From Paratrimastix pyriformis (lineage: Eukaryota > Preaxostyla > Paratrimastigidae): DNA of 64,000 bases. The notes under the pieces were generated by a model. The model made no database searches. It saw nothing but the letters and a program-made list of their open reading frames with translations, and was not told where the DNA came from. A program made the position numbers and the translations under genes. The stretch covers positions 1 to 64,000 of the forward strand of contig JAPMOS010000090.1 of NCBI GenBank assembly GCA_027972325.1. The letters are read 5' to 3'. Positions 25,423 through 35,170 of this stretch are shown in pieces. Within the stretch, counting starts at the first letter, position 1. Every line of letters begins with the position of its first letter.

Positions 25423-27366
25423 ATGGAGGCTGGTCCACTGCCGGCTGCCGCGAGCACTGCGTGCCCTGCCGTGAGTCCCGCCTCACGGTGCTCCACGGTG
25501 TTTATTCGGGGGATCGACCAGAAATGCCGGGGAAAGGGCAAGATCAATTTCTTCATTCGGGACGCATTTAAGCCCTTCCATGTTCGTAAAGTGCGCACCC
25601 TGATGCACGGGACAGCATTCGTGCATCTGGCCACCCCTGAAGATACCCAAAAGGCTCTGGCCCACTTCGCCGGGTCCCCTCTGACATTCCACGATCATGT
25701 CCTGGAGGTCTTCTATCTTATGTCGTCTGATGGCGTGACACGCCTCATACTTTTAGATGGAACCGGCCTGCGAAGACAAACGCGATTGGGTTTTCCCCGA
25801 GGTACCCTACGCGACCCGCTGCAAACTGGCGCTGGATCCGGTGGCCCTCTTCTCCACCACGGATCAAATTACGGCCGACCGGATGAGCATCCTCCTCCGG
25901 GACCTCGTGCTGGCGGGCCTGCCCTCAGGCACAGTGGAGTTACCCCCTCACATTGCCATCACCGACGCCTGCGCATGCACCGGCGGGAACACCTTGTCCT
26001 TCCTCAAAGTGTTCCCTGTGGTCCGGGCCGTGGAAAGCGCCCCGGAGCGAGTGGCGCTCCTTGTCCGGAATATCGGCGTTTATACCGGGGTCGAGCAACC
26101 CACCCAGGCCTCTAGTGCCCCAGATCACCCTCACGCGCACTGGGACCGGCTGGCCCCCGCACCGCCACTCTCGGGGGCACATACGGTGGATGTGTACGGC
26201 GGGGACTTTGTGGCGCTCCTGAGGGGCGGAGACTTGCGCCAGCAGGCCGTTTTCATCGATCCACCATGGGGTGGGATGACCTACAGCAAGTCTGCGCGCC
26301 CTTTCCGTTCCCCGCGCCTGCCACGTGCAATGAGCACCCACTTGCCGCACTCACCACGCATTCCTGTCATGCGCCTGCTCCCAGGGCGGCGTCCGCCCCG
26401 GGTGATGATGTCCTGGCCGAGCTGACCCTGGGTGCAGCCCCCCTCGCCTCCCTCGCACTGGCCCTGGGCAGACGGCATGCAGATCTTGTGGCCCTGAAGG
26501 TCGGTGCCGTTCCGCCGTTCCGCCGCGATACTCGCCACACAACGCACACGAATTTGCCGCCACATCTGATCACCTGTTCTTCCCCCGGTCAGGTCCCCAA
26601 GAACTACGACCTGGATGCATTCGTGGCCAAGATGGTCAATGTGGTGCTGCCGCCCCGCGCCCCGGCGCCCCCCAAGGCCTCCCGCAAGCAGCGGGCCAAA
26701 CAGTACTTCAACAGGAAGAAGCAGAAGAAGGGAAGGGTCGACCAAGCCGACAACCAAGGCGACCGACCCGCGGAGGGGAAGGCGGAGGAGGAGGAGGATA
26801 CGAAGTGCGACGAACGTGAAGGAGGACAGCCGGAGGAGGAGGCGAAGGAGGAGGAGGATGCTAAGGCGGAGGTGACCCCGGCGGAACACGCTGATCAGGA
26901 GGCGGAGGCGGAGGCGGCGGAGGATGAGGCGGTCGAGGTGGAGGTGGAGAGGGAGCCGCAACTGGCCGACCCTCCTGTGCCGCCGCCGCCCACGGAACCA
27001 GTCGGCCCTTCTCCGCTGCCCCTTCCTCCGTTCGAAATCCCCCCACCCCCCAGCGGCCTCCCCCCAGACGAGCGTCCGTTCCCCTTCGTCCTCGAGATGG
27101 GCACCATTCGATTTGTCGTGGTCTGTGCCCTCGTGGGAGGCACTTGAACCTAACCTGCTTCATCACACGACCCGCTGGACGTCTAGGTTCTCTTCCCCTA
27201 TGCCCTGACAGGCCTCACGTACCGCAACCGGACCCTGGATGCTGTCATCCGGCTGATCAACACATGGAACGCCACCTTCCTGCACGAGTATCACCCCAAG
27301 TTCTTCGACTGGGAGAAGAAGCGCTGGATCCAACTGTGTAAGTGGAAGGGCTGCAAGCTCGAATAA
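25423..27366 (+). CDS. RRM + TGS1-like RNA cap guanine-N2 methyltransferase
   Basis: Starts at the ATG at 25423. The N-terminal region (about 25497-25706) reads as an RRM: TVFIRGIDQ (RNP2-like) and GTAFVHLATPEDTQKAL (RNP1-like). An intron (25707-25756, GTCTTC...TAG) joins it to a class I SAM methyltransferase: HIAITDACACTGGNTLSFLK (motif I), AVESAPERVALLVRNIGVY, VFIDPPWGGMTYSK (catalytic D-PPW) and, after two introns, ADLVALKVPKNYDLDAFVAK. The DPPWGG and KVPKNYD pair is typical of TGS1-type and viral cap-like methyltransferases. A Lys/Glu-rich linker, a Pro-rich stretch and a conserved-looking C-terminus (TWNATFLHEYHPKFFDWEKK) follow. All four introns begin GTC. The likely role is trimethylguanosine cap formation on snRNA or snoRNA; the RRM fusion is unusual and another RNA substrate is possible. 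Confidence 0.78.
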
Positions 27367-27503
27367 GCCGAAAGAGGTGGGGTTTTTCCGCACCCAATTC
27401 GGGATGGTGTCAGTGCGGTGTTCGTGTGGTAAAATTCAACTCCGGCAGAGCGGCTTCACCGGTGGGGGATTTCGCAGCGCCAACAAACAACAGTCATTCT
27501 CGG

Positions 27504-28569
27504 ATGGAACTTGACGGCTCTGAATACGACGAAAGCACCTCGGAGGAAAGCGTGATCGCTGAGGTTCCCGAGGTTCCCGAGGCGCCACCAGCACCCGAAA
27601 CAGCGGTTGAGAAACCTCCGGCAAAACCAAGGAATATTTTCTCACTTTTTGCCATTCCGCCAAGATTTGCCGGCCTTTCCGATGTCCCTCTGGCCATTGA
27701 GGAGGCTCTTTCAGTCGCACCCAAATGCGTTCTGACACCACTGGAAGGTGCCGATTATGTCACTATCTCTGGTTATCGTGTTCTTCTTGTACCACAAGAA
27801 CGTCAAGAGCGACCCGCCTACGAAAAGGATCGGTCTGCTTGCGATCGGTGGACGTCTCAATTCTCATTGCCCGATACAATCAGACCATGGTTGACACCAG
27901 AGGAACAGGGCATTGCTCCACCTCCACCTCCACCCAGACTATCGACGCTTTGCCGGACCTCTTTGGTGATTGCGTGTGTTGGGGGTGCCTTCAGTGGGGG
28001 ATTCTTTGAGAAGGAACGACCGGGGGTCCATACCTCATTCAAGCACTATGTGAACCGACAGAAGCAGGTCAGCCGCCAGCGCTCTGGACCTGCCGCTCAC
28101 TGGCCTGGGGACTATATTCCCCATCATAACCACAGGGCGGCCGCCAAATGACGCACGACAAGAAGGCGCGCCCCAAATCGATCGGCTCGGAGATCCGGCG
28201 GTGGAACGAGGAGGCCCACCAGGAGAAGATCCGCCAGACCCTCACCGAGTGGGCCCCCAGGATCGCCCAGTGCGACGTGGTCTTCCTCTGTGCTCCCGTC
28301 CGTCCCGCGGTGACCCCCCCCTGTTCCCCCCCTGTTCCCCAGCTCTCGATCGCCAGCTGACCTGACCACTGTTGACCCCCCCCCCCCCCCCCCCCCGATC
28401 GCGACCGCAGGGTGAGAATCGGCGAATCCTCTACTTCGAGGGCTCGCCCCTGCACGCTCATCCCCGGGTGCGGAATGTCCCCTTCACATGTCACAAGGCC
28501 ATCTACCGAGAGGTGCAGCGCATCCACCAGCTGGTCACACAGGTCCAAATCGACCGGCCCGACGAGTGA
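27504..28569 (+). CDS. VMS1: Vms1/ANKZF1-type peptidyl-tRNA endonuclease (VLRF1)
   Basis: Vms1/ANKZF1 releases stalled nascent chains from 60S ribosomes by cutting the peptidyl-tRNA 3' end. The ATG at 27504 opens an acidic head. The VLRF1 domain reads TSLVIACVGGAFSGGFFE, VHTSFKHYVNRQKQ, then across an intron (28068-28135, GTCAGC...CAG) GGRQMTHDKKARPKSIGSEI and RRWNEEAHQEKIRQTL. A second intron (28298-28410, GTCCGT...CAG, containing about 20 C) joins CDVVFLCAP to GENRRILYFEGSPLHAHP, then VPFTCHKAIYREVQRIHQLV. The Gln of GGRQ is the expected catalytic residue. The N-terminal zinc finger and C-terminal ankyrin/VIM parts of human ANKZF1 are not visible. The frame stops at 28569, but GACGA-GTGAGTG there could be another donor extending the protein. 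Confidence 0.85.
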
Positions 28570-28847
28570 GTGTCACCCCCGAGGGGGATCTATTGTTATT
28601 GTTTCGCCTCGATGATTTGATGTTTCGATCGATCGAATAGCAGCCATTCTCGTTGTGATCTCGAGACTTCGGGTGCAGTCGTGGCAAATGAGCAGGGGAC
28701 TGCGAGCAGAGGTCATCCTCCCCGTGTCTCCGTACACGGGGCAAGGGCGGGGTGGCGAGCTCGCCTGGGACGCTGTCGCTACATCGTCGTGGAGATGAAG
28801 CCCTCCGGTCCAAAAACCATCACATGGCATGATGATACAAACGACCC

Positions 28848-28955
28848 GGGCGGGGTGACGACCCATAAACCCCTTCCGTTGAGCGAGGGGGCTGCCGGGA
28901 GTTGGCGCCGGTTAACTTCCCGCTGCTTCTTGCAGTAAAGTGGAAGTGCTCTAAC
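28848..28955 (+). mobile_element. 108-bp structured repeat, copy 1, with 11-bp flanking repeat
   Basis: Identical to the copy at 42862-42966 over 105 bp except one base. It is flanked by an exact direct repeat ACAAACGACCC at 28837-28847 and 28956-28966, which looks like a target-site duplication. Three hairpins can be drawn: CCCCT/AGGGG, CCGG/CCGG, and a long one pairing GTTA-ACTTCC with GGAAGT-GCTC-TAAC around an inner GCTGC/GCAGT stem. No tRNA-like A or B box and no poly-A tail are seen. It lies beyond the Vms1 gene and downstream of MBF1. Confidence 0.65.
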
Positions 28956-28966
28956 ACAAACGACCC

Positions 28967-29068
28967 CGTGTTCAAAGGGGGGAGGAGAATGTGCAACAAA
29001 AAGACAACGAGGAGGAGAAGAAAACGCACGAGACGACGCGACACAAAGGCCGAGCAGCAGACAATCTC
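28967..29068. other. MBF1 3' flank
   Basis: Short purine-rich stretch (GAGGAGGAG...AAAACG) between the repeat and the MBF1 stop codon. No other feature was seen. Confidence 0.5.
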
Positions 29069-29590
29069 CTACCTATGGCCGAGCAACTTGACCCCAAGAA
29101 CACGCTCCAACTTCTGGAGCACCTGAGGGTTGCGCTCACCGCGACCACTCTCCAGTTCATTGATGACAGAGGCGCGCTCGCTGATGCGCTGAGCAAGTTG
29201 GGCCTGAGTCCATTGCTTGGCAACACGGGCTTGTTGGATGGTAAGTTGAATGCTGCGATCGACCTCGCGAGGGCGGGCGGGAGCGTCGTCATCATCGTCG
29301 TTTTCAAGCCGGCGAGCGCTGACGGTGGGATGAGGCTTCACCGCACGGTTCCGACCGGCATCGTACTTCTTCATTGTTTCCACGGCAACACCGGATTGAC
29401 GTGCCTGAGTGATAGTGGCGGAGGCGGGAGCAGTTCGAGAGGGCGCCTTCTTGCGAACGGTAACAACATCCCAATCCTGCCGCAACTGGTTGGCGTCCCT
29501 GTGAGATTCAACAAAAGGGACGCAAAAGAGCATCGAAAGGAGATATTGATGATTGCCGGTGAGCCCTGGAGTGCAGAAAGACACAGACAT
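29069..29590 (-). CDS. MBF1: multiprotein bridging factor 1 (MBF1/EDF1)
   Basis: Conserved coactivator and ribosome-collision sensor. The ATG at 29590 is followed after 8 nt by an 84-bp intron (29499-29582, donor GTCTTT on the minus strand). Splicing gives MSVDANQLRQDWDVVTVRKK, matching the MBF1 N-terminus that ordinarily reads DWD-VTVLRKK. The N-terminal domain continues ETMKKYDAGRN. The Cro/C1-type helix-turn-helix reads IQLTIQQARVAKQWTQAQLA, QRISERASVINELESG, NPQVLQKLERVLGVKLLGHR, stop at 29069. The last Lys-rich tail of animal MBF1 is absent. Length about 145 residues is normal. The 8-nt first coding exon is notable and was found from the family alignment. Confidence 0.92.
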   Translation of the reverse strand: MSVSFCTPGLTGNHQYLLSMLFCVPFVESHRDANQLRQDWDVVTVRKKAPSRTAPASATITQARQSGVAVETMKKYDAGRNRAVKPHPTVSARRLENDDDDDAPARPREVDRSIQLTIQQARVAKQWTQAQLAQRISERASVINELESGRGERNPQVLQKLERVLGVKLLGHR

Positions 29591-29733
29591 TGCTGTTTGG
29601 TGGAGTTTTGAAGGTGGCCTATACCAGGGTCTAGCCCGCTCTCTTCCGGAGTGAGTGGTTCAACACCGAAGGAACGGTGGTTGATCCGAGGACTAGCCAC
29701 ATCGCGCGATGGATCCATTTCGTTTGTCACGTC

Positions 29734-30861
29734 TCACGACCAAAAGGCGACCACAGGTTCTACCTGTTTGGTTGGGCACACCCCACATCGCCGAAGTTGT
29801 GACTCACTCAACCGGGCCCTTTGATTGTCCTGATAGCACACGATGGTTTTTCGAACGACGTCCCACTTGGGGTCATCAATCGCCTCGTGTTGCATCGCGA
29901 AATTCCGCATCACGGGCGGCAGCCGCACGAACTTCTCTGGGATTTTGACGTTTCGGGGAGGCTCTTTAATTTTACAACCGCCCGCAGTGGCGTGCCTCCT
30001 CGAAGGTCTAGGTCGGGCGGTCGTTCTGGAAATCGGATGTGAGAGGGCGTCAAAACGGAGCATGAACACGGACCCGGCGAAAGTTGTCCAAGAAAGGCGG
30101 CGGCGGCGGCGGCGGCACAGGCTCGGCGGTTTCTGTGGAGGCCTTGGGTGGGGGTGGCGGGGCGGACGTGGCTGCGACAGGCGCTGGTCTCCGCGTGGGA
30201 GATGGTGTCCAGGCTGGTGGCGGGGGGAGTGGGGAGGACGTGGCTGCGACCAGAGCCTGGTTCCGAATGGGAGATGGCATCCCGGCCGGTGGAAGTGGTA
30301 ATGGTGGGGGAAGCGGTGCGGGTCGCCCCAGGGTTGAGTTGTTGGTGGTCAACAACTCGGAAGGTGGTATGAGCATTTTCGGTGACAGGGTGGGCATGAC
30401 CCGCGGTGGCGTGTGCAGCGGGCTGTAAACTGAAGGTGGATTCGGATTGCGGAACGGTGTGGATGGCGCGATAATAACAGGCGGAATTGTCGGCGGGGGA
30501 GCGGCCAGATCCTGGCCAATCTGGAGGGCCATCGATTGGATTCGCCTCTGGACCGCCTCCAGCTATCGTGCCCAAAGAACGAGGTCGAAAACAATAAAAA
30601 ATGAGATCTGATGTCGACCTGTGCTGTCCTCCGTGTCACTTCACCGATCAGTGAGTCGATGGCAGTCATGCTGTCGACAAGACAACGCTCAAGCTCATCC
30701 CGCCCATTCCTTGCGTCGAAAAGCCGAGTATTGGAACTGATGGCCTCGCGCGCCAGATTGGCCAAACGTCGGCATTCGAAATAAACTGGAGGCTTACCGT
30801 TATTTTCGCGATTGTCCTCCATGCTGACCTCCCCCTGGCATTCATGGCACCGACAGTCCAT
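29734..30861 (-). CDS. unknown protein, Cys motif, coiled coil and Pro-rich region
   Basis: Not recognised. The ATG at 30861 gives MDCRCHECQGEVSMEDN, a C-x-C-H-x-x-C cluster. An Arg/Asp-rich helical stretch with a likely coiled coil follows (LFDARNGRDELERCLVDSMT, IDSLIGEVTRRTAQ). An intron (about 30560-30616, donor GTCGAC) joins it to LEAVQRRIQSMALQIGQDLA and a Pro-rich segment with PPPTIPPVIIAPS and poly-Pro runs. Further downstream an exon reads KIPEKFVRLPPVMRNFAMQH and AIDDPKWDVVRKTIVCYQDN, probably the C-terminus, ending at 29734. The joint between the Pro-rich part and this C-terminus could not be placed without a frame conflict. Layout (helical N-terminus, Pro-rich middle) fits an adaptor or transcription subunit; no function is claimed. 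Confidence 0.5.
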
Positions 30862-31080
30862 CACCACCTTCGTCAAGGCCCTTCCTTGGGATGGGGTGAA
30901 ACGCAGATTTTAAATCCCGACGACTCCGTGTTCGTTCGAGCTTGTGAATGATACGAAAGATGCCTTTTGAACAACAGCGACCGCCTTTGGATCCCGTAGG
31001 GCGAGGGGATGTGAAAACGGGAATAAACTGTTGAAACTATCCTGGAGGAGCATCATCCCACGGCCACGAGCAGCCATAAT
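30862..31080. other. intergenic upstream of the unknown gene
   Basis: About 220 bp of non-repetitive, comparatively AT-rich sequence between the start of the unknown minus-strand gene and the 3' end of the cyclophilin. It probably holds the promoter of the former. No motif was recognised. Confidence 0.5.
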
Positions 31081-32341
31081 TCAAAACTCAGATTCAAAAT
31101 AGCGCCGAAGGGAGGAGGGTGTTGATTCCCTTCCCGCGTCTCCCAGCATACTGTCGCCCGGCAGAGCCCGATCCTGGGGTGGTGGATCCGGCCTTACAAC
31201 ACAGTGGTGCGCAGGATTCGAATCTCGTCCAGGGGTCTGCGCGCCAACGAAAGTGGGAGGGTGGGGAAGTGAATGAGCGGAGATGGAGATGGGACGAGAG
31301 AGACGAGGTGGAGGGGAAGGGAAAGGACGAGCGGATGGAAGCGAGCTGGTGTGATATGGAATGGAATGGACCGGAACGGGGGAGAATAGAGGAGAGGAGA
31401 ATAGAGGAGAGGAGAATAGAGGAGAATAGAGGAGAGGAGAATAGAGGAGAGGAGAATAGAGGAGAGGAGAGGAGAGGAGAGGAGAATAGAGGAGAGGAGA
31501 ATAGAGGAGAGGAGAATAGAGGAGAGGAGAATAGAGGAGAGGAGAATAGAGGAGAGGAGAATAGAGGAGAGGAGAATAGAGGAGAGGAGAGGAGAGGAGA
31601 GGAGAGGAGAGGTGAAAAGGAAGACCGATGAGGAATGGGTGGGGAGGAGATGATGACGGTGCGACCAACCACGGACCGGTCGTCCCCGTCGGTCCGGACG
31701 GAGCCCAACTTCTGGATGACGTCCATCCCCGAGAAAACCCGACCAAAGATCGTGTGCTGCGATGGGAGGGTGTGTTTTACGTCATAAGGGGATGTTTGTG
31801 CTGCCGGTGCTGCGGACCTTTCCGTCAAGCCATGGGCAGGGCGCAAGCGACACGAAAAACTAAAAGTGAGATGGCATCTTTGGGGTGGGGAGAGCGGATT
31901 TCCTGCCGGCGCCTGTGTGTTTCAACCGGGGCGTGCATTCATCTTCGAATGGACGTCTATGCATGGCAGGTCGTGAGGCGCGGAGGAGAGGGGAGAAGGG
32001 CAGACCCCCAAATCGATTGGCCACCCCGACCCGTCCCTGTTGGGTCGCCGCCCTGAATCATGAAGTCTGGAGAAGAGGGCCAGGGATATGAATGGAGGGA
32101 GTGAGGCTGCAAATCACAGACCCCGAATGATTCGGTGGAAAATGGTGCTGTCGTATCGGCCCCTTCTGCACAACTCCTGGAAATTCTGGCAAGCCTTGGG
32201 AGCAAAGGCTGTATAAAGCTCCACCACAAAGCTGCCCAAGGTTGTCTCAATCCGAACTTGTGGCTTTGTAGCAACCCGGACATCTTTCACTTCCCGGTGG
32301 TTCAACACCCAGGCAAGCACAGGATCCGAAGTGTTCTGCAT
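31081..32341 (-). CDS. cyclophilin-type peptidyl-prolyl isomerase (PPIL1-like)
   Basis: Cyclophilin family; PPIL1-type members act in the spliceosome. From the ATG at 32341, VATKPQVRIETTLGSFVVEL, then YTAFAPKACQNFQELCRRGR and YDSTIFHRIIRGL (catalytic Arg in FHRII). After an intron, FMIQGGDPTGTGRGGQSIWG. A further intron (donor GTCTGC) gives RPFEDECTPRLKHTGAG, then FFVSLAPCPWLDGK, HTIFGRVFSGMDVIQKLGSV and RTDGDDRS. After a large repeat-bearing intron, PLDEIRILRTTVV is followed by a tail of about 35 residues not typical of PPIL1, stop at 31081. The block normally reading ILAMAN-GP-TNGSQ between TGAG and FF is not found in the 45 bp available, so this locus may be mutated, misassembled, or alternatively spliced. 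Confidence 0.8.
31381..31615. repeat. 13-bp minisatellite (GAATAGAGGAGAG)n
   Basis: About 17 units, all purine except one T per unit, in the last intron of the cyclophilin gene. In the gene's sense this is a CTCTCCTCTATTC pyrimidine repeat. Confidence 0.95.
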
Positions 32342-32407
32342 GGAAAATTGTCACCCACGACAGGGCTGTATCCACTGCCACTCTGTTTGAAACAACCTTG
32401 AATCAGA

Positions 32408-35007
32408 CTATTCGTCAACCGGGCACGAGTCGAATGCCACGGTTTGCAAAAGAGTGTCCGTCGCAGGCATCACAGGAGCGGCAGGTCTTTTGGGGCGGGT
32501 CCGATCGGCCGTGACAATCGGACTCTTGTTGATGAAACGAAGGAGCTTTTCGACCAGCTCGGAACCGCCAGATGAAGGAGTAGACGGAGCAGTACCGCCG
32601 ATGGGAATCTACACACAAAAAAATGAGAATTCCCTTCCGTCCAACGAAAGAAAAGACAGACCGCGTTGGCATTGGGACCACCAAATTTGGAGAAAGGCCT
32701 CTTCATGAGCCCCTGGTTGACTTTTTCTTGGATGCGGGCACGCAGGTCGATCAGATTGCGATGGTCAGCATCGGTCAGGCGGAGCAGGCAGAACTGCTCA
32801 TTCCCGTGGACTGCCAACCAAAAGAATAACAACAATAATCAAAGGGAACCATAAGTAAGGATGGGAAAATGGAGAGACGGCGCGTCGGCAGGTTCGAGGG
32901 CGGGTGGGAGATGTCCGGCGGGTGGGAGAGATCGGGAGGGGAGACCCAGGGGTGCAAGCAGCGACAGACCCTTGGCGGTGAACCGGTAGGATTCGTACCC
33001 GGGGGCAGGGTTGGCGATCGCGACCTTTTCCTCAGTCACCTGAAGAGAGGAGAACCAACCCGAGACATTGGCCAATGGCCAGGGGACCGTGATGATGATC
33101 GGGTCGGCCCGGCATCGCAGCACACCACCCCAACGGCACATCCCGTGACGACAGGCGAAAGAGGGAGAGGGGAAAGGGTCCCACAAAAGCACGCTCTGTC
33201 CCGGCCCCCTCCCACCCACACCCGCCTGCCGTCCAGGACCGATCGACCGTCTGCCTCCTCCTCCTCCCCTTCCTTCCCCTCCCCCCCTTAACACCTCCTC
33301 CTCCTCCTCCTCACCCCATTGCCGCGACCACCAGCCGGCAGACCTTGTGGGCGAAGAGGAGCAACATCGCATCGAGGATGTGCTTCTCCCGGGGCAGCAG
33401 CGTCACGTCGTGGGCCGTCAGGGTCGACCCTGATGACGATGTCGACCCGTGTCGGGGTGGCAGTGAGGGTGAGGATCCATGCACATCTGCCGCAGCCGGG
33501 TTTCTCCGTTTCGGCATGCCCCGCCACCCCAGCCACCCCTCGCCTCGCCTCCCTCCTGGCCGGCCCGGGGGTGCGGACCGCCATTGTGCGCCTGCAGGGA
33601 GGCGGCCACCATGACCAGGTCGTCGCAGCCGCGTCGGTCGAAGAGAAGCGGCGTGAGGACGCTGCTCCGGTCGACGTGAAGCACCCGCTCGTGGCCGAAG
33701 ATCATGTAGGGCTCCGTGCTGTGGGCATGTGTGTATGTGCGCGTGCGTGCGTGTATTTGTGGGTGGAGGGGAGAGACACGGGAAAGAGATGCCTCTGGGT
33801 GCGCCCATGGAAATGGATGCTCACCCAGGGGGATGACACCTGCCACCGGCCCTGCCCCTCGCCTCGCGTCACTCCATCAACGACAGCAGGCAGCAGGCAG
33901 CAGCAGACAACGGCAGCAGCAGCAGCAGACAGCAGCAGACAACGGCAGCAGCAGCAGACAACGGCAGCAGCAGCAACAACAACAGCAGCGGACCTGAGCG
34001 AGACATCGGCGCGGATGGCGTGGAAGCGGAGGCTGGTCGTGCCGGGGCGCAGCTTGAGCGCCTTCTTGACCTCGGCGCAGGGGGCGCCCTTGGGAGCTAC
34101 GGTGGAAAGAGGGCCGGCGGGGATGAAGGGGACCAGAAGGGCAGGCCAACAAAGCGGGGGGGAAGACCATCGCAGACAATGCTCAGCAGCCGACACGCAG
34201 GCGCGCAGACACAGACAACCCTCCATGAGCAGACGGGACAAGCAGCAGTGCTCATCAGCAACGCAGGTCCACCCCGGCACGCACGGACTGGGGTTGTCGG
34301 TCTGCTCGATGAACTGCAGCCAGGCCGAGCAGCCCCCTGGGCAGGCCGGGTGCCCTGACCGTGCCCGGTCCAGCAGGACCTTCTCCACGGGGCCGACCCT
34401 GCGCGGTGCGGCGGGCCCGGAGGGGAGGGGCGATGAGGTCGGAAATAACCATCCATGTCACACGGTGGCATGACCCGCACGCGCATCTCTTCCTCCGTGT
34501 GCATGTGGCGTTTGCGGCGATGCGAAGTGCGCGTCCGCTGTGTGTCAATGATGTGCGTGTGTGCCCAGGGGGGGAGGGGGGGGGAGGGGGGGGAGGGGAG
34601 GGAGGAGGAGGCAGGCCAAGCGAGGAGACCATTTCTCGAACCAGGAGACGAGACGCTCGGGGTTGGTGTCCTTGTCGAGCCCCAGCACCTCCACCGCGAA
34701 GCAGGGCTGGAAGCCTGCAGGGCAGAAGCTCGGCTGGACGGCGGCCGAGTCGAGTCCGATCAGGTTGGGGAGGAAGGCCGCACCTGGGGGGGGGGGGGGG
34801 CGGAGTGATGGAGCGGGCGGCGCCGAACACATCGAAATTCAGCCCTGAATATCCATCATCCATCATAGAAGAAGGGAGGGTGCTCTGGGCAGGCGGACCA
34901 ATCAGCAGCCTGAGCAGGGTCGCGTCTAGGCCTTCCTCTCTGGGGGTGTACACGCTCGACCGGTGGTAAGACCGGTGGTTGGCGTTATTGTACAGAACCG
35001 GCACCTG
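32408..35007 (-). CDS. unknown multi-exon protein
   Basis: Not recognised, but at least nine exon-like blocks with consistent GT-AG borders lie in one direction. In order they include VPVLYNNANHRSYHRSSVYT, FLPNLIGLDSAAVQPSFCPA, FAVEVLGLDKDTNPERLVSW, VEKVLLDRARSGHPACPGGC, EVKKALKLRPGTTSLRFHAI, PYMIFGHERVLHVDRSSVLT, REKHILDAMLLLFAHKVCRL, VTEEKVAIANPAPGYESYRF, LTDADHRNLIDLRARIQEKV and SELVEKLLRFINKSPIVTAD. The stop is at 32408. The first block is preceded by a pyrimidine tract and CAG, so an upstream exon exists, perhaps beyond the tRNA-Ser. No membrane segments. Introns hold CAG-rich repeats and a poly-C (sense) run next to an acceptor. Confidence 0.55.
33883..33990. repeat. CAG/CAA-rich repeat
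   Basis: Irregular GGCAGCAGCAGCAGACAACGGCAG units within an intron of the unknown minus-strand gene. Confidence 0.9.
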
Positions 35008-35045
35008 CAAAAGGAGGGTGGAAAAATCGATGAGGTGAAAAGTTC

Positions 35046-35127
35046 GCAACCTCCAGGGATTGAACCTGGGCGGGACAAGTCCCACCGCCTTAGCAGGGCG
35101 GCGCCTTAACCACTCGGCCAAAGTTGC
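35046..35127 (-). tRNA. tRNA-Ser (GCT)
   Basis: 82-nt class II tRNA on the minus strand. The acceptor GCAACTT pairs with AGGTTGC (one GU). The D arm GGCCGAGTGGTTAAGGC, the anticodon stem CCGCC/GGCGG around CTGCTAA (anticodon GCT), the long variable arm TGGGACTTGTCCCGC and the T arm CCAGGTTCAATCCCTGG are all present. It lies between exon blocks transcribed in the same direction. Confidence 0.95.
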
Positions 35128-35170
35128 TTCATAGCACTGCGCAGGAGGAGTTTCCCATGAGAGCCATTCC

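Noticed and set aside
31200-31225. GGATTCGAATC, resembling a tRNA T-loop
   Set aside because: It is part of the cyclophilin C-terminal exon (DEIRILRTT) and no cloverleaf can be drawn.
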